48,586 bases of DNA from Bacilli bacterium. Lineage in GTDB: Bacteria > Bacillota_I > Bacilli_A > RFN20 > CAG-826. This document shows, piece by piece, positions 16,860-24,305 of the stretch (its first letter is position 1; the number at the start of each line of letters is the position of its first letter). The stretch covers positions 1 through 48,586 of the forward strand of contig JAFSMX010000003.1 in NCBI GenBank assembly GCA_017447725.1, read 5' to 3'. The notes beneath the pieces are model-generated. The model was not told the origin of the DNA and made no database searches. It saw only the letters and a list, made by a program, of their open reading frames with translations. A program made the translations under genes and the position numbers.

Positions 16860-17484
16860 CCCACATTGGGTGCCAAAGTCCTCCTGGAATGATCATACAA
16901 ACAAAGAAGAAGACAAAGCATGATAAGAAAGGCATATTGAATTTAGCAGCATTCTTATGCTCAAAGCATCTTACAATTGAAGCGATGATTTCAGGAACAA
17001 AGAAGACCACCCAGGCGTTCCACCACATCTGAAGTAAACAGCCTAATAAGATATAAGTGATTAAGGCCACTCCACCTAAGACAGAGGAAATAATGATGTT
17101 GACCTTTTCAAGTTTGGATAAGACTTTCTTTTTTTCAACTGTGTTCCCATCTTTATCTTTTAGATAGATGTGATGATCTTCGATGTGGACTTCATTACCT
17201 TCATCATCCACGATGTGGATTCCTTCTCTCTTTTCTTCTTGTTGAGGTTTAACTTGTTCTTCAACAATCTTTTCTACAGAGTCATCAGTGTTGAGAAGTT
17301 CATCTAAAGAGACTCCATATAGTTTAGCTAGACAAATCAGGTTATCTGTATCTGGGCTTGCTTCGGCTCTTTCCCATTTAGAGACGGCTTGTCTACTTAA
17401 TCCAAGCTTATCCGCGAGTTCTTCCTGCGAATACCCGTATTTCTTTCTTAATTTAATTAGTCGATCAGCGATTTCAATAGTCAT
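16810..17484 (-). CDS. XRE-family HTH regulator with membrane domain
   Basis: A 224-residue protein. Residues 1-62 are an HTH_3 DNA-binding domain (YSQEELADKLGLSRQAVSKW). A charged linker follows (about 70-120). From about 125 there are three to four hydrophobic helices ending in the family-typical WVVFLAIPVYYSI. Such HTH-membrane proteins are common in Firmicutes and may sense envelope state. The last residues (VNFD) run into the sequence of the broken Big_3 gene, so a few native C-terminal residues may be missing. AAGGAGGT precedes the ATG. Targets unknown. Confidence 0.8.
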   Translation of the reverse strand: MTIEIADRLIKLRKKYGYSQEELADKLGLSRQAVSKWERAEASPDTDNLICLAKLYGVSLDELLNTDDSVEKIVEEQVKPQQEEKREGIHIVDDEGNEVHIEDHHIYLKDKDGNTVEKKKVLSKLEKVNIIISSVLGGVALITYILLGCLLQMWWNAWVVFFVPEIIASIVRCFEHKNAAKFNMPFLSCFVFFFVCMIIPGGLWHPMWVVFLAIPVYYSIVNFD

Positions 17485-17637
17485 TTTATTTCGACCTCCT
17501 TGATTACGAGACTAATTTAACAAATTTCTTTTTGGTTGCTCTACCAACTGTAGTTAGAATTTCCGCAACTATTGGTTTCCTTTTAATATTATATCTTTAA
17601 TATGTATTTTATTATTCTTTATTATTATATTCAACTT
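17485..17637. other. Non-coding AT-rich spacer
   Basis: It holds the ribosome site and promoter region of the HTH gene on the minus strand and the upstream part of the RNA promoter on the plus strand. I see no ORF, repeat or hairpin of note in it. Confidence 0.5.
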
Positions 17638-17646
17638 TGTTAGAAT
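17638..17646 (+). promoter_or_regulatory. Extended -10 promoter of structured RNA copy A
   Basis: TG-T-TAGAAT. The same element (TG-G-TAGAAT) stands at the same distance before RNA copy B. Counting 7 nt from it gives a start at G17653, which is exactly the first base of helix P1. Confidence 0.6.
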
Positions 17647-17652
17647 ATAAGT

Positions 17653-17903
17653 GTCCAAGATATGTATTCTAAGAACATTTTGGACTAATACGTTATGTGT
17701 TAGGACGTATTAATGTGGAAAGTATTGCCCAGAGTTGTTTAAGAAAAGAGTTAAAAACACTCTCCATTCATTAGACACCACCGCTCCACACAAGTTTATC
17801 TTGAATTGAGGCCGTCACTTTGGCTGACGTAACACCACTAGTTCAGTACTAGAGATAGTAGGTGAACTAAACGGTGTTTTCGTTATGTAGTGACGGCTTT
17901 TAG
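17653..17903 (+). ncRNA. Large structured RNA, copy A (unrecognised family)
   Basis: Helices that can be drawn: P1 17653-17661/17677-17685; P3 17686-17693/17705-17712, closing the 11-nt loop TATGTGTTAGG; P4 17714-17719/17785-17790, enclosing AAGTATTGCCCAG (17720-17732) and an inner hairpin 17731-17740/17755-17763; P5 17791-17794/17800-17803; P6 17811-17818/17890-17897; P7 17831-17836/17873-17878; P8 17839-17845/17863-17869; and P9 17847-17851/17856-17860 with a GAGA tetraloop. The loop of P3, the AAGTATTGCCCAG island and the GTAACACC/GGTGTTTTC pair match copy B, while P3, P4, P5, P6 and P8 differ from it by changes that keep pairing. The 3' stem P6 is followed by TTTT. It belongs to no RNA family I can name. 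The nuclease gene follows at 17951. Confidence 0.8.
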
Positions 17904-17945
17904 TTTCCTCTAACGAAAACGTTTAATTTCAACACAAGGAGGAAA
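17904..17945 (+). promoter_or_regulatory. Anti-Shine-Dalgarno hairpin before the DUF1016 gene
   Basis: TTTCCTC (17904-17910) is perfectly complementary to GAGGAAA (17939-17945), which contains the ribosome site of the gene starting at 17951. It follows directly after the P6 stem of the RNA. If formed, it would hide the ribosome site. Confidence 0.55.
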
Positions 17946-17950
17946 TACAG

Positions 17951-18901
17951 ATGAATGAAATTGAAAAAGTCTACCTTGATGACTTACAAAAAATCAAGGA
18001 AACAATTCGTGATGCTAAAAATCAGACGTTAGTTGTCGTGAACAGCGCAGTCATTTTGACATATTACAAAATTGGTTCAATAATCAACCAACGAAAAACA
18101 TGGGGATCAAACTATGTTCGAAAATTAGCAAACGGACTCGAAGAATATGGTAAAGGATATTCATTTGACAGTCTTATGAAAATGTCCCAGTTTGCTTTAA
18201 TTTTTACACAAAACGAAATTTTGGAACAACCTGTTACAAAAATTGCTTGGGGAACATTAATAAAGATTTTTACAAAATGTTCTTCAAAAGAAGAAATGTT
18301 GTGGTATATCAATCAAACATACAAAAATAGATGGTCACGATCAGTCTTATTAAAACAATTTGAAATTGATGCTTATTCCCGAGGTATTATTGATCCAGCC
18401 ACTAGCCAAGCGGATTTTAACAAGGAAATAATTAAAGACACACTTGCTCTACACTTTGTTAGTGAAAAAGATGTCCATTCGGAAAAAGATTTAAAGGACA
18501 GACTTGTTGATAACATTATTTTGTTTCTTCAGGAGTTAGGACAAGGTTTCGCGCTTGTAGGAAGGGAATACCGACTTTCACCGCCAAATGGAAAGAATTA
18601 CTATATTGACCTGTTGATGTATCACACCAAAATCCATGCCTATGTTGTTATCGAAGTAAAGCTTGATTGCATTGAACCTTCTGATTTTGGCCAGTTGAAT
18701 TTTTATATTAATGCGGTGAACGATTTAGAAAAAACGGGTGGAGATAATGATACAGTTGGTATATTGCTTTGTAAAAACGCCAATAACTACGAAATCCAAA
18801 CAACATTAAAAGGAATAAATAATCCAATTGGAATTTCAAAATACAAACTATTAGAAGAACTACCAAGCTATCTTCAAAAACGTTTGAAAGAAATTGAATA
18901 A
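17951..18901 (+). CDS. DUF1016/YhcG-family PD-(D/E)xK nuclease
   Basis: A 316-residue protein of the DUF1016 (YhcG) family. The N-terminal helical domain covers about residues 1-165 (WGSNYVRKLANGLEE). The C-terminal PD-(D/E)xK nuclease domain covers about 165-300, with the catalytic pattern YIDLL (Asp), then VVIEVKL (Glu-x-Lys), and a conserved Gln in GQLNFYINAV. Members occur in mobile and defence islands and are thought to cut or bind DNA; the exact role is not known. It starts 47 nt after structured RNA copy A and has a strong ribosome site (AAGGAGG) that the RNA can sequester. Higher A content than its neighbours suggests acquisition. Confidence 0.85.
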   Translation: MNEIEKVYLDDLQKIKETIRDAKNQTLVVVNSAVILTYYKIGSIINQRKTWGSNYVRKLANGLEEYGKGYSFDSLMKMSQFALIFTQNEILEQPVTKIAWGTLIKIFTKCSSKEEMLWYINQTYKNRWSRSVLLKQFEIDAYSRGIIDPATSQADFNKEIIKDTLALHFVSEKDVHSEKDLKDRLVDNIILFLQELGQGFALVGREYRLSPPNGKNYYIDLLMYHTKIHAYVVIEVKLDCIEPSDFGQLNFYINAVNDLEKTGGDNDTVGILLCKNANNYEIQTTLKGINNPIGISKYKLLEELPSYLQKRLKEIE

Positions 18902-18924
18902 TTTATTAATTTGGGTCTCTTCCT

Positions 18925-18933
18925 TGGTATAAT
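18925..18933 (+). promoter_or_regulatory. Extended -10 of the aldehyde dehydrogenase/YhhN operon
   Basis: TG-G-TATAAT, perfect hexamer; AAGGAGA ribosome site follows 6 nt later and the ATG at 18954. Confidence 0.65.
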
Positions 18934-18953
18934 AAACTTAAGGAGACATAAAT

Positions 18954-20360
18954 ATGTCATACACCAAAGAAGAGATCCACTCCATCGTGGAAAGACAACG
19001 CGAGTTTTTCTTATCCAATCAAACACTTGATATTAAATGGAGAAAAGAACAACTCGTTAAATTAAAAGAAGCCATCATTAAAAACAGAGAAAAACTCGAG
19101 AAAGCTTTATACGAAGATTTGGGTCGAAGTGATGTCGAAGCTTTCTTCTGTGATATTGGTGATGTCATCATGGAGATCAATGAATGTATCCATGGATTAA
19201 ATAGATGGGCGAAACCAGAACGACATTTCTCTGGATTAGCCTGTTTTCCATCATTAACCTCAAAAGTCTATAAGATGCCTTATGGTGTATCTTTAATTAT
19301 CTCTCCATTTAACTTTCCAATTCTTCTTTCAATAGGTGTATTAGCAGCAGCAATTGCGGGAGGAAACACCGCATTAATTAAAACAAGTTCTAAATCGAAA
19401 GCGTGTACAGAAGCTCTAAAAGAAATCATTTCTGAAACATTCCCTGACAATTATATTGTCGTCATCGATGGAGGACATGATGTCGCCGATTTCTGTCTAG
19501 AAGAAAGAGTCGATAAAATCTTCTACACTGGTTCGCCTAGTGTTGGTAAACACGTGATGGAGATGGCGTCAAAGAATCTAGTTCCTGTCACTCTTGAATT
19601 AGGTGGAGAAACAGGAAACTGGTGCGTAATTAGAAAAGATGCGAATATCAAAGATGCGGCGCGAAAGATTGCTTTCTTTAAGATTTGTAATTCTGGACAA
19701 ATCTGTATCAACATCAATCAGGTTGCTGTCGCAAGTGAGATTGCTGATGAATTCGTGGAAGAATTAAAGAAAGCAATCATTAAACAAATTGGTGAAAAGC
19801 CATACTTAAATGAAGAATATCCAAAACTAATTGCTGAGAGAGCATATGAAAAGATTAGGGATGAAGCAAACGAATATAAAGATCGAATTGTCTTTGGTGG
19901 AGAAGGCGATATTAACACTTGTAAGTATTCCACCACTCTCATTTATCCAGTTGATATTCATGAACCAATTGTTCAACATGAAATATTTGGACCACTACTT
20001 CCAATCGTTAAATACGATGATGATAAAGTCGATGAGCTTTTAGATGTAATTCAAAGAAGAGAACATGGTTTAGCGTTCTATATTTTTACTAAGAATAAGA
20101 AGTGGGCAAAGAAGGTGATGTCTACTCAACAATATGGTGGAGGCTGTATTAATGAAGTTTGTCTTCACCTCATGGTCAAAGGTGTTCCGTTTAATGGAAC
20201 TGGACACTCTGGAATGGGTGCTTATCATGGGGAATGGGGATTTAGAGAATTTACTCACCCATCAACTGTTTTAATCGGAAAAACGCATTTTAATCTCTCA
20301 CTTAGAGAGCATCCATATACACCAAAGAAAAAGAAGATGTTTGCCAAATTCTTAAAATAG
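18954..20360 (+). CDS. Aldehyde dehydrogenase family protein (class 3-like)
   Basis: A 468-residue NAD(P)-dependent aldehyde dehydrogenase, oxidising aldehydes to acids; class 3-like by length and by the N-terminal part lacking a long leader. The catalytic Cys is in SGQICIN and the general-base Glu in TLELGG; the cofactor-loop motif is FTGSPSVGK in the form FYTGSPSVGK. After LELGG the usual K-(S/N)-P is replaced by ETGNW, an unusual substitution at the nucleotide site that could shift cofactor or substrate use. A good ribosome site and promoter precede it. The YhhN-type gene follows after 10 bp, suggesting an operon for lipid-derived aldehydes (plasmalogen breakdown), an inference. Confidence 0.88.
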   Translation: MSYTKEEIHSIVERQREFFLSNQTLDIKWRKEQLVKLKEAIIKNREKLEKALYEDLGRSDVEAFFCDIGDVIMEINECIHGLNRWAKPERHFSGLACFPSLTSKVYKMPYGVSLIISPFNFPILLSIGVLAAAIAGGNTALIKTSSKSKACTEALKEIISETFPDNYIVVIDGGHDVADFCLEERVDKIFYTGSPSVGKHVMEMASKNLVPVTLELGGETGNWCVIRKDANIKDAARKIAFFKICNSGQICININQVAVASEIADEFVEELKKAIIKQIGEKPYLNEEYPKLIAERAYEKIRDEANEYKDRIVFGGEGDINTCKYSTTLIYPVDIHEPIVQHEIFGPLLPIVKYDDDKVDELLDVIQRREHGLAFYIFTKNKKWAKKVMSTQQYGGGCINEVCLHLMVKGVPFNGTGHSGMGAYHGEWGFREFTHPSTVLIGKTHFNLSLREHPYTPKKKKMFAKFLK

Positions 20361-20370
20361 GAGATAAACC

Positions 20371-21081
20371 ATGGTTCCATTAATATTAGTAATCCTCTTT
20401 ATTACATTAGGGATGTTCTTCCTTGGATATTTCTTAATCGAGAAATTAAAAGGATATTGCTTAAAAGAGACTCTAATTAAATCAGTTGCTTCTCTTTTCT
20501 TTATTGCTGTAGCAACAGTTTCATTAATAGCAAAATCATCTACAAATCTCCCATTATTTGTTTTATTTGGTTTGATTTGCGGATTAGTAGGAGATGTCTT
20601 ACTTGAACTTAAATACGTGAAACGTGATTATGAAAGACATTTTACTTATGCTGGATTTGTCGCGTTCATGGTAGGTCATATTTTCTATATGAGCGGACTC
20701 ATGATGGAGTTTTATCATGGAGAAAGTATTCTCTACATTATTCTTCCAATTTTAATTGGAATCTTAATGAGCGTTGGTAACCTTGTTTTAGAAAAACCAA
20801 TGAAGTTTAACTTTGGTGAATATCGACTTGTCGTCTTTATTTATGGTTGTTTCTTGTTCAGCTTTGCTGCTTTAGTTGTTTCATTAAACATTTTAAATGG
20901 ATTTAGCTCCACCACGTTATTTGTTCTTTTAGGAGCAGGAGTCTTCTTTGTTATTTCAGATGTCATTCTATCTGGAACATATTTTGCGGTTGGAAAAGAT
21001 CGGCCAATCGATTTGATTTTAAATGCTGTGACTTATTATGTAGCGCAGTATTTAATCGCGTTCTCATTGTTCTTCTTATAA
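20371..21081 (+). CDS. YhhN/TMEM86-family membrane protein (lysoplasmalogenase-like)
   Basis: A 236-residue integral membrane protein with about eight hydrophobic helices. The family hallmarks are GDVLLE with F-x2-G and GHIFYM in the first half, and SDVILSG in the second half. Mammalian TMEM86B hydrolyses the vinyl-ether bond of lysoplasmalogens and releases a fatty aldehyde; bacterial members are mostly untested. The gene directly upstream encodes an aldehyde dehydrogenase, which would consume such an aldehyde, so the pairing is functionally sensible. AGGAG lies before the ATG. A strong terminator follows. Confidence 0.75.
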   Translation: MVPLILVILFITLGMFFLGYFLIEKLKGYCLKETLIKSVASLFFIAVATVSLIAKSSTNLPLFVLFGLICGLVGDVLLELKYVKRDYERHFTYAGFVAFMVGHIFYMSGLMMEFYHGESILYIILPILIGILMSVGNLVLEKPMKFNFGEYRLVVFIYGCFLFSFAALVVSLNILNGFSSTTLFVLLGAGVFFVISDVILSGTYFAVGKDRPIDLILNAVTYYVAQYLIAFSLFFL

Positions 21082-21095
21082 GATTTGATTAAACG

Positions 21096-21124
21096 AAAAG
21101 AACCAGGAATTGCTGGTTCTTTTT
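21096..21124. terminator. Bidirectional terminator between convergent genes
   Basis: AAAAGAACCAG and CTGGTTCTTTT form an 11-bp stem with a 6-nt loop. It contains one copy of the 18-nt AACC...GGTT palindrome seen after several genes here. Confidence 0.9.
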
Positions 21125-21142
21125 CATAAATTGCAGGAGATT

Positions 21143-21829
21143 TTACTTGTTTTGAGAAAGTTTCTTTCTTCTAATTTCTCGTAGGTAAAATAGACCAATT
21201 GCTGATCCATAAGTTATTGCAAGCATGACAATCATCATCACGAGTGTCATGAAGATTCCTTTTGATGCGAAATAATAGAAGTCATATTTTGGATCAACTT
21301 GTCCGTTATTTAGATGGGTGTAGACATTAGTAATATAGAAGATAGCATATAAACCCATCGGAACTAACGATAAGAAAGAAACTTTCCAACTCATTTCTTC
21401 TTTTGCTTCAAAGAAGATTAGAGAAATGATTCCAATCACTGGAGAAACAAGATGGAAGAAGAGGTTGGTATTTAAAAATAGTTTCCAGAAATCTAAGCCG
21501 AGTAATGGGCTTAAATATAAAATGACAGTCATGAGTGTTAATGTTGTTGTGCATGTCGCGACATATTTCACCACATAAACCCAATGCGGAATATCTTTTC
21601 TTTTATCTAAAAGAACAAGTACCTCAAAGATAACTAGAATTAATGCAGAAATAGCTAAAAAGATGTTGCTATCAACAGTAAAGAACCAGAGGAAATTATC
21701 AGTTTCAGGTGTGAGGTTTCCATTAATGCCCATCCACTGCCAACCTAATAAGGAAGTAATCATTCCAAATAGAAAAATCACAACCAGTGAGCTATTAAGA
21801 ATTAAAGAGATTTTGAGATGTTTGTTCAT
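21143..21829 (-). CDS. Pr6Pr/FAR-17a-like six-helix membrane protein
   Basis: A 228-residue protein with about six membrane helices. FTVDSN in the second loop and HLVSPVIG in the fourth helix resemble the catalytic Thr and His region of the FAR-17a/AIG1 (Pr6Pr) family, whose animal members are threonine hydrolases of fatty-acid esters. The bacterial function is not established. The start at 21829 (MNKHLK) is chosen over the ATG at 21847 because AAGAGGT lies 6 nt upstream of it and a TGATAAAAT -10 (21848-21856) overlaps the longer version. It is divergent from the DUF6273 gene, and both leaders contain GGTCAAGAGG. Confidence 0.7.
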   Translation of the reverse strand: MNKHLKISLILNSSLVVIFLFGMITSLLGWQWMGINGNLTPETDNFLWFFTVDSNIFLAISALILVIFEVLVLLDKRKDIPHWVYVVKYVATCTTTLTLMTVILYLSPLLGLDFWKLFLNTNLFFHLVSPVIGIISLIFFEAKEEMSWKVSFLSLVPMGLYAIFYITNVYTHLNNGQVDPKYDFYYFASKGIFMTLVMMIVMLAITYGSAIGLFYLREIRRKKLSQNK

Positions 21830-21835
21830 GTGTGA

Positions 21836-21914
21836 CCTCTTGACCATATTTTATCATAACAAAGTTTATTGTCTTGCTATTTATTACGCGTTATGTATAA
21901 ATAAGGTCAAGAGG
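21836..21914. promoter_or_regulatory. Inverted pair of GGTCAAGAGG leader elements in a divergent promoter region
   Basis: CCTCTTGACC (21836-21845) and GGTCAAGAGG (21905-21914) are perfect reverse complements. Each lies in the 5' leader of one of the two divergent genes and includes its Shine-Dalgarno-like AAGAGG. Confidence 0.6.
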
Positions 21915-21934
21915 GTGGATTCTAAATAATCCAC
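21915..21934 (+). promoter_or_regulatory. Leader hairpin between ribosome site and start codon
   Basis: GTGGATT (21915-21921) pairs perfectly with AATCCAC (21928-21934). The ATG at 21944 lacks a nearby ribosome site; AAGAGG ends just before the hairpin. Folding brings it to about 9 nt from the ATG, so the hairpin may be needed for translation. Confidence 0.45.
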
Positions 21935-21943
21935 AACAAACAT

Positions 21944-23473
21944 ATGAAAAAGAAAGTGCTATCGAATGTGCTTCTATTCACATCTTTAGGATGTATGGCT
22001 TTAGGAGTAGGCTTTTTACGTTCTGCCAAACCGGTCGTTAAAGAAGCCAATGCTGCGAATCCAGAATTAGAGGTTAATGACAATATTGTTGAAGTTGGAA
22101 AATATCCACAAACTGTCGTGAAATCTTCTTCTGATTTGTTTGATGATATCGTTGAGGAAGCTAAAGGCGATCTTGTTCCTGGAAAAGACTATGAACATAA
22201 GGGAGAAAAGTATCGTTATTATCCTGCTATTCACTCCACAGAAGGTGGAGGTAAATACGAAGATGGTACAAGCGTAAAAGATGGTCCAGCATTTTATAAA
22301 TTCGAACCTATAAAATGGCATTTATACAATAAAGACACGGCAAATAATAAAGCATACCTTTACGCTGTTTACATTATGGATGTTAAAGTGTTCCAACAAA
22401 ATATTGAAGTTGATGGAACTAACGAAGGTCACGTTGCTGGAAAACCAGGTGTTGCTGCAAATGATTGGGAAGAATCCACAATGAGAGAATTCCTAAATGG
22501 AGATTTCTACAATGATTCTTTCTCTGAAAGTGAAAGAAACTTTATCCTAGAAAACAGCACTAAAGCAAATAGTTCTGGAGTTAAAGTTAAAGATAAAGTT
22601 ACTTTAATGACGGCCGATGACTATACCACAAATAAAGATAAGTCAAAGTTTGAAACAAAAGCATCTGACTACGCCAAAGGTCGAACCTTACATTATCACT
22701 TCCATTCATATGATTGGTCATTCTTCTGGCTTAATTCTAAAAAAGCAGATTATGACACATTACACGTGCAATATGTACGTGCAACCGAGGTTGGAGGAGG
22801 TGGCTTTAGTCAAGCAGCAAGCACTGATAACTTTGGTGTTCGTCCATTAATTGTTTTAGATTTAACCAAGGTTAGTATTGGTAAAACTAGTGAAGAGAAG
22901 GCTAACGATGCTGCTAAGAGCGCAGAGAACGCTAACACCGCTGCATTAGTGATTGGAATTATCTTCTCAGTTCTAGGTATAGGAGGATTAATTGCCTTCT
23001 TTACATTACTGAAGAAAGGTATCCTGACATCTAAGATGTCTCCAAAGATTATCCTTACTGTTTTAGCATCAGTCCTTGTTGTCACTTCCATTGGTGTTAT
23101 TTCCTTATCCGTTAGAGCATCGAAAGAATCAGGCGGAGGAGGCGGTTCATGTACCTTAAAATATGGTTACTATGTCCAGTCAACCGAACAATATTCTGAT
23201 GCAAGCAAGAACATGGTTCAAGTTGGCTATAACTGCTGGTTAATTAAGTCGGATGGTACTGCTCGTCATGCTGCTGCTATCGAAGATGCAAAAAACGCTA
23301 GTGACTTTGACAAATACGCCGATAACTTAAAATGTACGTGGGAAAAAACAGGTTGTACTTTAAAGATTACTTATTCTGGTTACTACTCTGGTGTTGCAAC
23401 AATGACAGTGAATAGTAATGGTAAATTATATTCAGGTGGACAAGAAGTCTTCCACTGGGTGAGAGGAGAATAA
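21944..23473 (+). CDS. Membrane protein with extracytoplasmic DUF6273 domain
   Basis: A 509-residue protein. It begins with a signal or membrane helix (about 7-27). Residues about 45-310 match the DUF6273 pattern: GKYPQTV, PIKWHLY, STMREFLNGDFY and, at the end, FGVRPLIVLDL. Two membrane helices follow (about 332-356 and 366-390). A Gly5 linker leads to a C-terminal domain (about 405-509) with three Cys and many Tyr, Trp and Gly. DUF6273 is common in gut Firmicutes surface proteins and has no known activity. The zinc-ribbon membrane protein gene follows after 4 bp, and its ribosome site overlaps the end of this gene. Confidence 0.75.
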   Translation: MKKKVLSNVLLFTSLGCMALGVGFLRSAKPVVKEANAANPELEVNDNIVEVGKYPQTVVKSSSDLFDDIVEEAKGDLVPGKDYEHKGEKYRYYPAIHSTEGGGKYEDGTSVKDGPAFYKFEPIKWHLYNKDTANNKAYLYAVYIMDVKVFQQNIEVDGTNEGHVAGKPGVAANDWEESTMREFLNGDFYNDSFSESERNFILENSTKANSSGVKVKDKVTLMTADDYTTNKDKSKFETKASDYAKGRTLHYHFHSYDWSFFWLNSKKADYDTLHVQYVRATEVGGGGFSQAASTDNFGVRPLIVLDLTKVSIGKTSEEKANDAAKSAENANTAALVIGIIFSVLGIGGLIAFFTLLKKGILTSKMSPKIILTVLASVLVVTSIGVISLSVRASKESGGGGGSCTLKYGYYVQSTEQYSDASKNMVQVGYNCWLIKSDGTARHAAAIEDAKNASDFDKYADNLKCTWEKTGCTLKITYSGYYSGVATMTVNSNGKLYSGGQEVFHWVRGE

Positions 23474-23477
23474 AACG

Positions 23478-24206
23478 ATGAAATATTGTATTAATTGTGG
23501 TTCACCTCTACCAGATGAGGCGAAGTTCTGTTCTAACTGTGGTTTTAGACAACCAGAGAAAGAACAACCTAAGGTTGAAGAACCTGTCGTTGAAGAAGCT
23601 CCAGTTGTTGAAGAGCCTGTAAAAGAACCAGAACCAATCGTTGAAGAAGCTCCAGTTGTTGAGGAGGTTGTTTCTGAAGAACCAAAAGAGGAACCACAAC
23701 CTGAACCAGAGCCAGAGCCTATAGAAGAACCTCAACCAGAACCAGAACCAGTTGCTGAAGAGCAACCAGTTATCATTCCGGTTGAGGAAATAAAAGAGGA
23801 ACCTGCACCACAGCCCGAACCTCAACCAGAACCAGCTCCGGCACCAACGCCTGAGCCAGTTCCAGTTGAACAACCAAAGCTTGAAGAGTCTCCAAAGCAA
23901 GAAAAACCTGTAAAACAAAGACAAAAAACTGATTTCTCCGGTTTAATTAAACGTAAGAATTATGGACTTTGGTCAATTCTCACAGTTGGCTATTGGTTCA
24001 TCGTGATGATCTTTAACTTCATCGGCATTGGTTCCACATTCCTTGCAGTAGCGTTGTTACTTCTCTCTTTAATTGGCGGAGGATGTGCTACTGGAGGATT
24101 TGTTAAAGCTGTTAAATCAAAGAAGATTGATGATGAATTATTTATTTCATTGTCTTGTATGGTTTTAGACCTAATGGTATTTATCTCAGCTATTATCTTC
24201 TTATAA
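23478..24206 (+). CDS. Zinc-ribbon membrane protein with Glu/Pro-rich spacer
   Basis: A 242-residue protein. A zinc ribbon at the N-terminus has two CxxC pairs (CINCGS and CSNCGF within residues 4-22). Residues about 28-145 are a low-complexity Glu-Pro-Val repeat (EEAPVVEE and PEPEPEP types), which is highly acidic. The last third has two membrane helices (about 160-205 and 222-242). Zinc ribbon plus membrane proteins often act as scaffolds or sensors; no function can be assigned. Co-transcribed with the DUF6273 gene. The repeats produce an artificial open frame on the other strand that is not a gene. Confidence 0.75.
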   Translation: MKYCINCGSPLPDEAKFCSNCGFRQPEKEQPKVEEPVVEEAPVVEEPVKEPEPIVEEAPVVEEVVSEEPKEEPQPEPEPEPIEEPQPEPEPVAEEQPVIIPVEEIKEEPAPQPEPQPEPAPAPTPEPVPVEQPKLEESPKQEKPVKQRQKTDFSGLIKRKNYGLWSILTVGYWFIVMIFNFIGIGSTFLAVALLLLSLIGGGCATGGFVKAVKSKKIDDELFISLSCMVLDLMVFISAIIFL

Positions 24207-24290
24207 TTATCACAAAATAAATTAAAAACTCCTTTCAAAATATTGACAATTTTATTTATAAAATGGAGTATCACAAAAGTGCAGCACTTG
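24207..24290. other. Short spacer before RNA copy B
   Basis: Contains TTGACA (24243-24248), whose spacing does not fit the -10 of the RNA, and a GTGCAGCAC palindrome (24279-24287). No terminator is evident after the zinc-ribbon gene. Confidence 0.35.
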
Positions 24291-24299
24291 TGGTAGAAT
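24291..24299 (+). promoter_or_regulatory. Extended -10 promoter of structured RNA copy B
   Basis: TG-G-TAGAAT. The start predicted 7 nt downstream is G24306, the first base of helix P1, exactly as in copy A. Confidence 0.6.
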
Positions 24300-24305
24300 T
24301 ATTTT

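Noticed and set aside
17638-17672. H-type pseudoknot TTAGAATA/TATTCTAA at the 5' end of copy A
   Set aside because: The 5' strand coincides with the -10 hexamer TAGAAT, which is not transcribed if the start is at 17653.
17811-17897. Group I intron or type III toxin-antitoxin repeat RNA as identity of the structured RNA
   Set aside because: No P/Q/R/S intron core with a splice context, and no tandem repeats of 30-50 nt as in ToxI-like RNAs.
23508-23924. Long open frame on the minus strand, very rich in Trp, Phe, Leu and Arg
   Set aside because: It is the antisense of the Glu/Pro repeat region of the zinc-ribbon protein; its composition is an artefact of that repeat.
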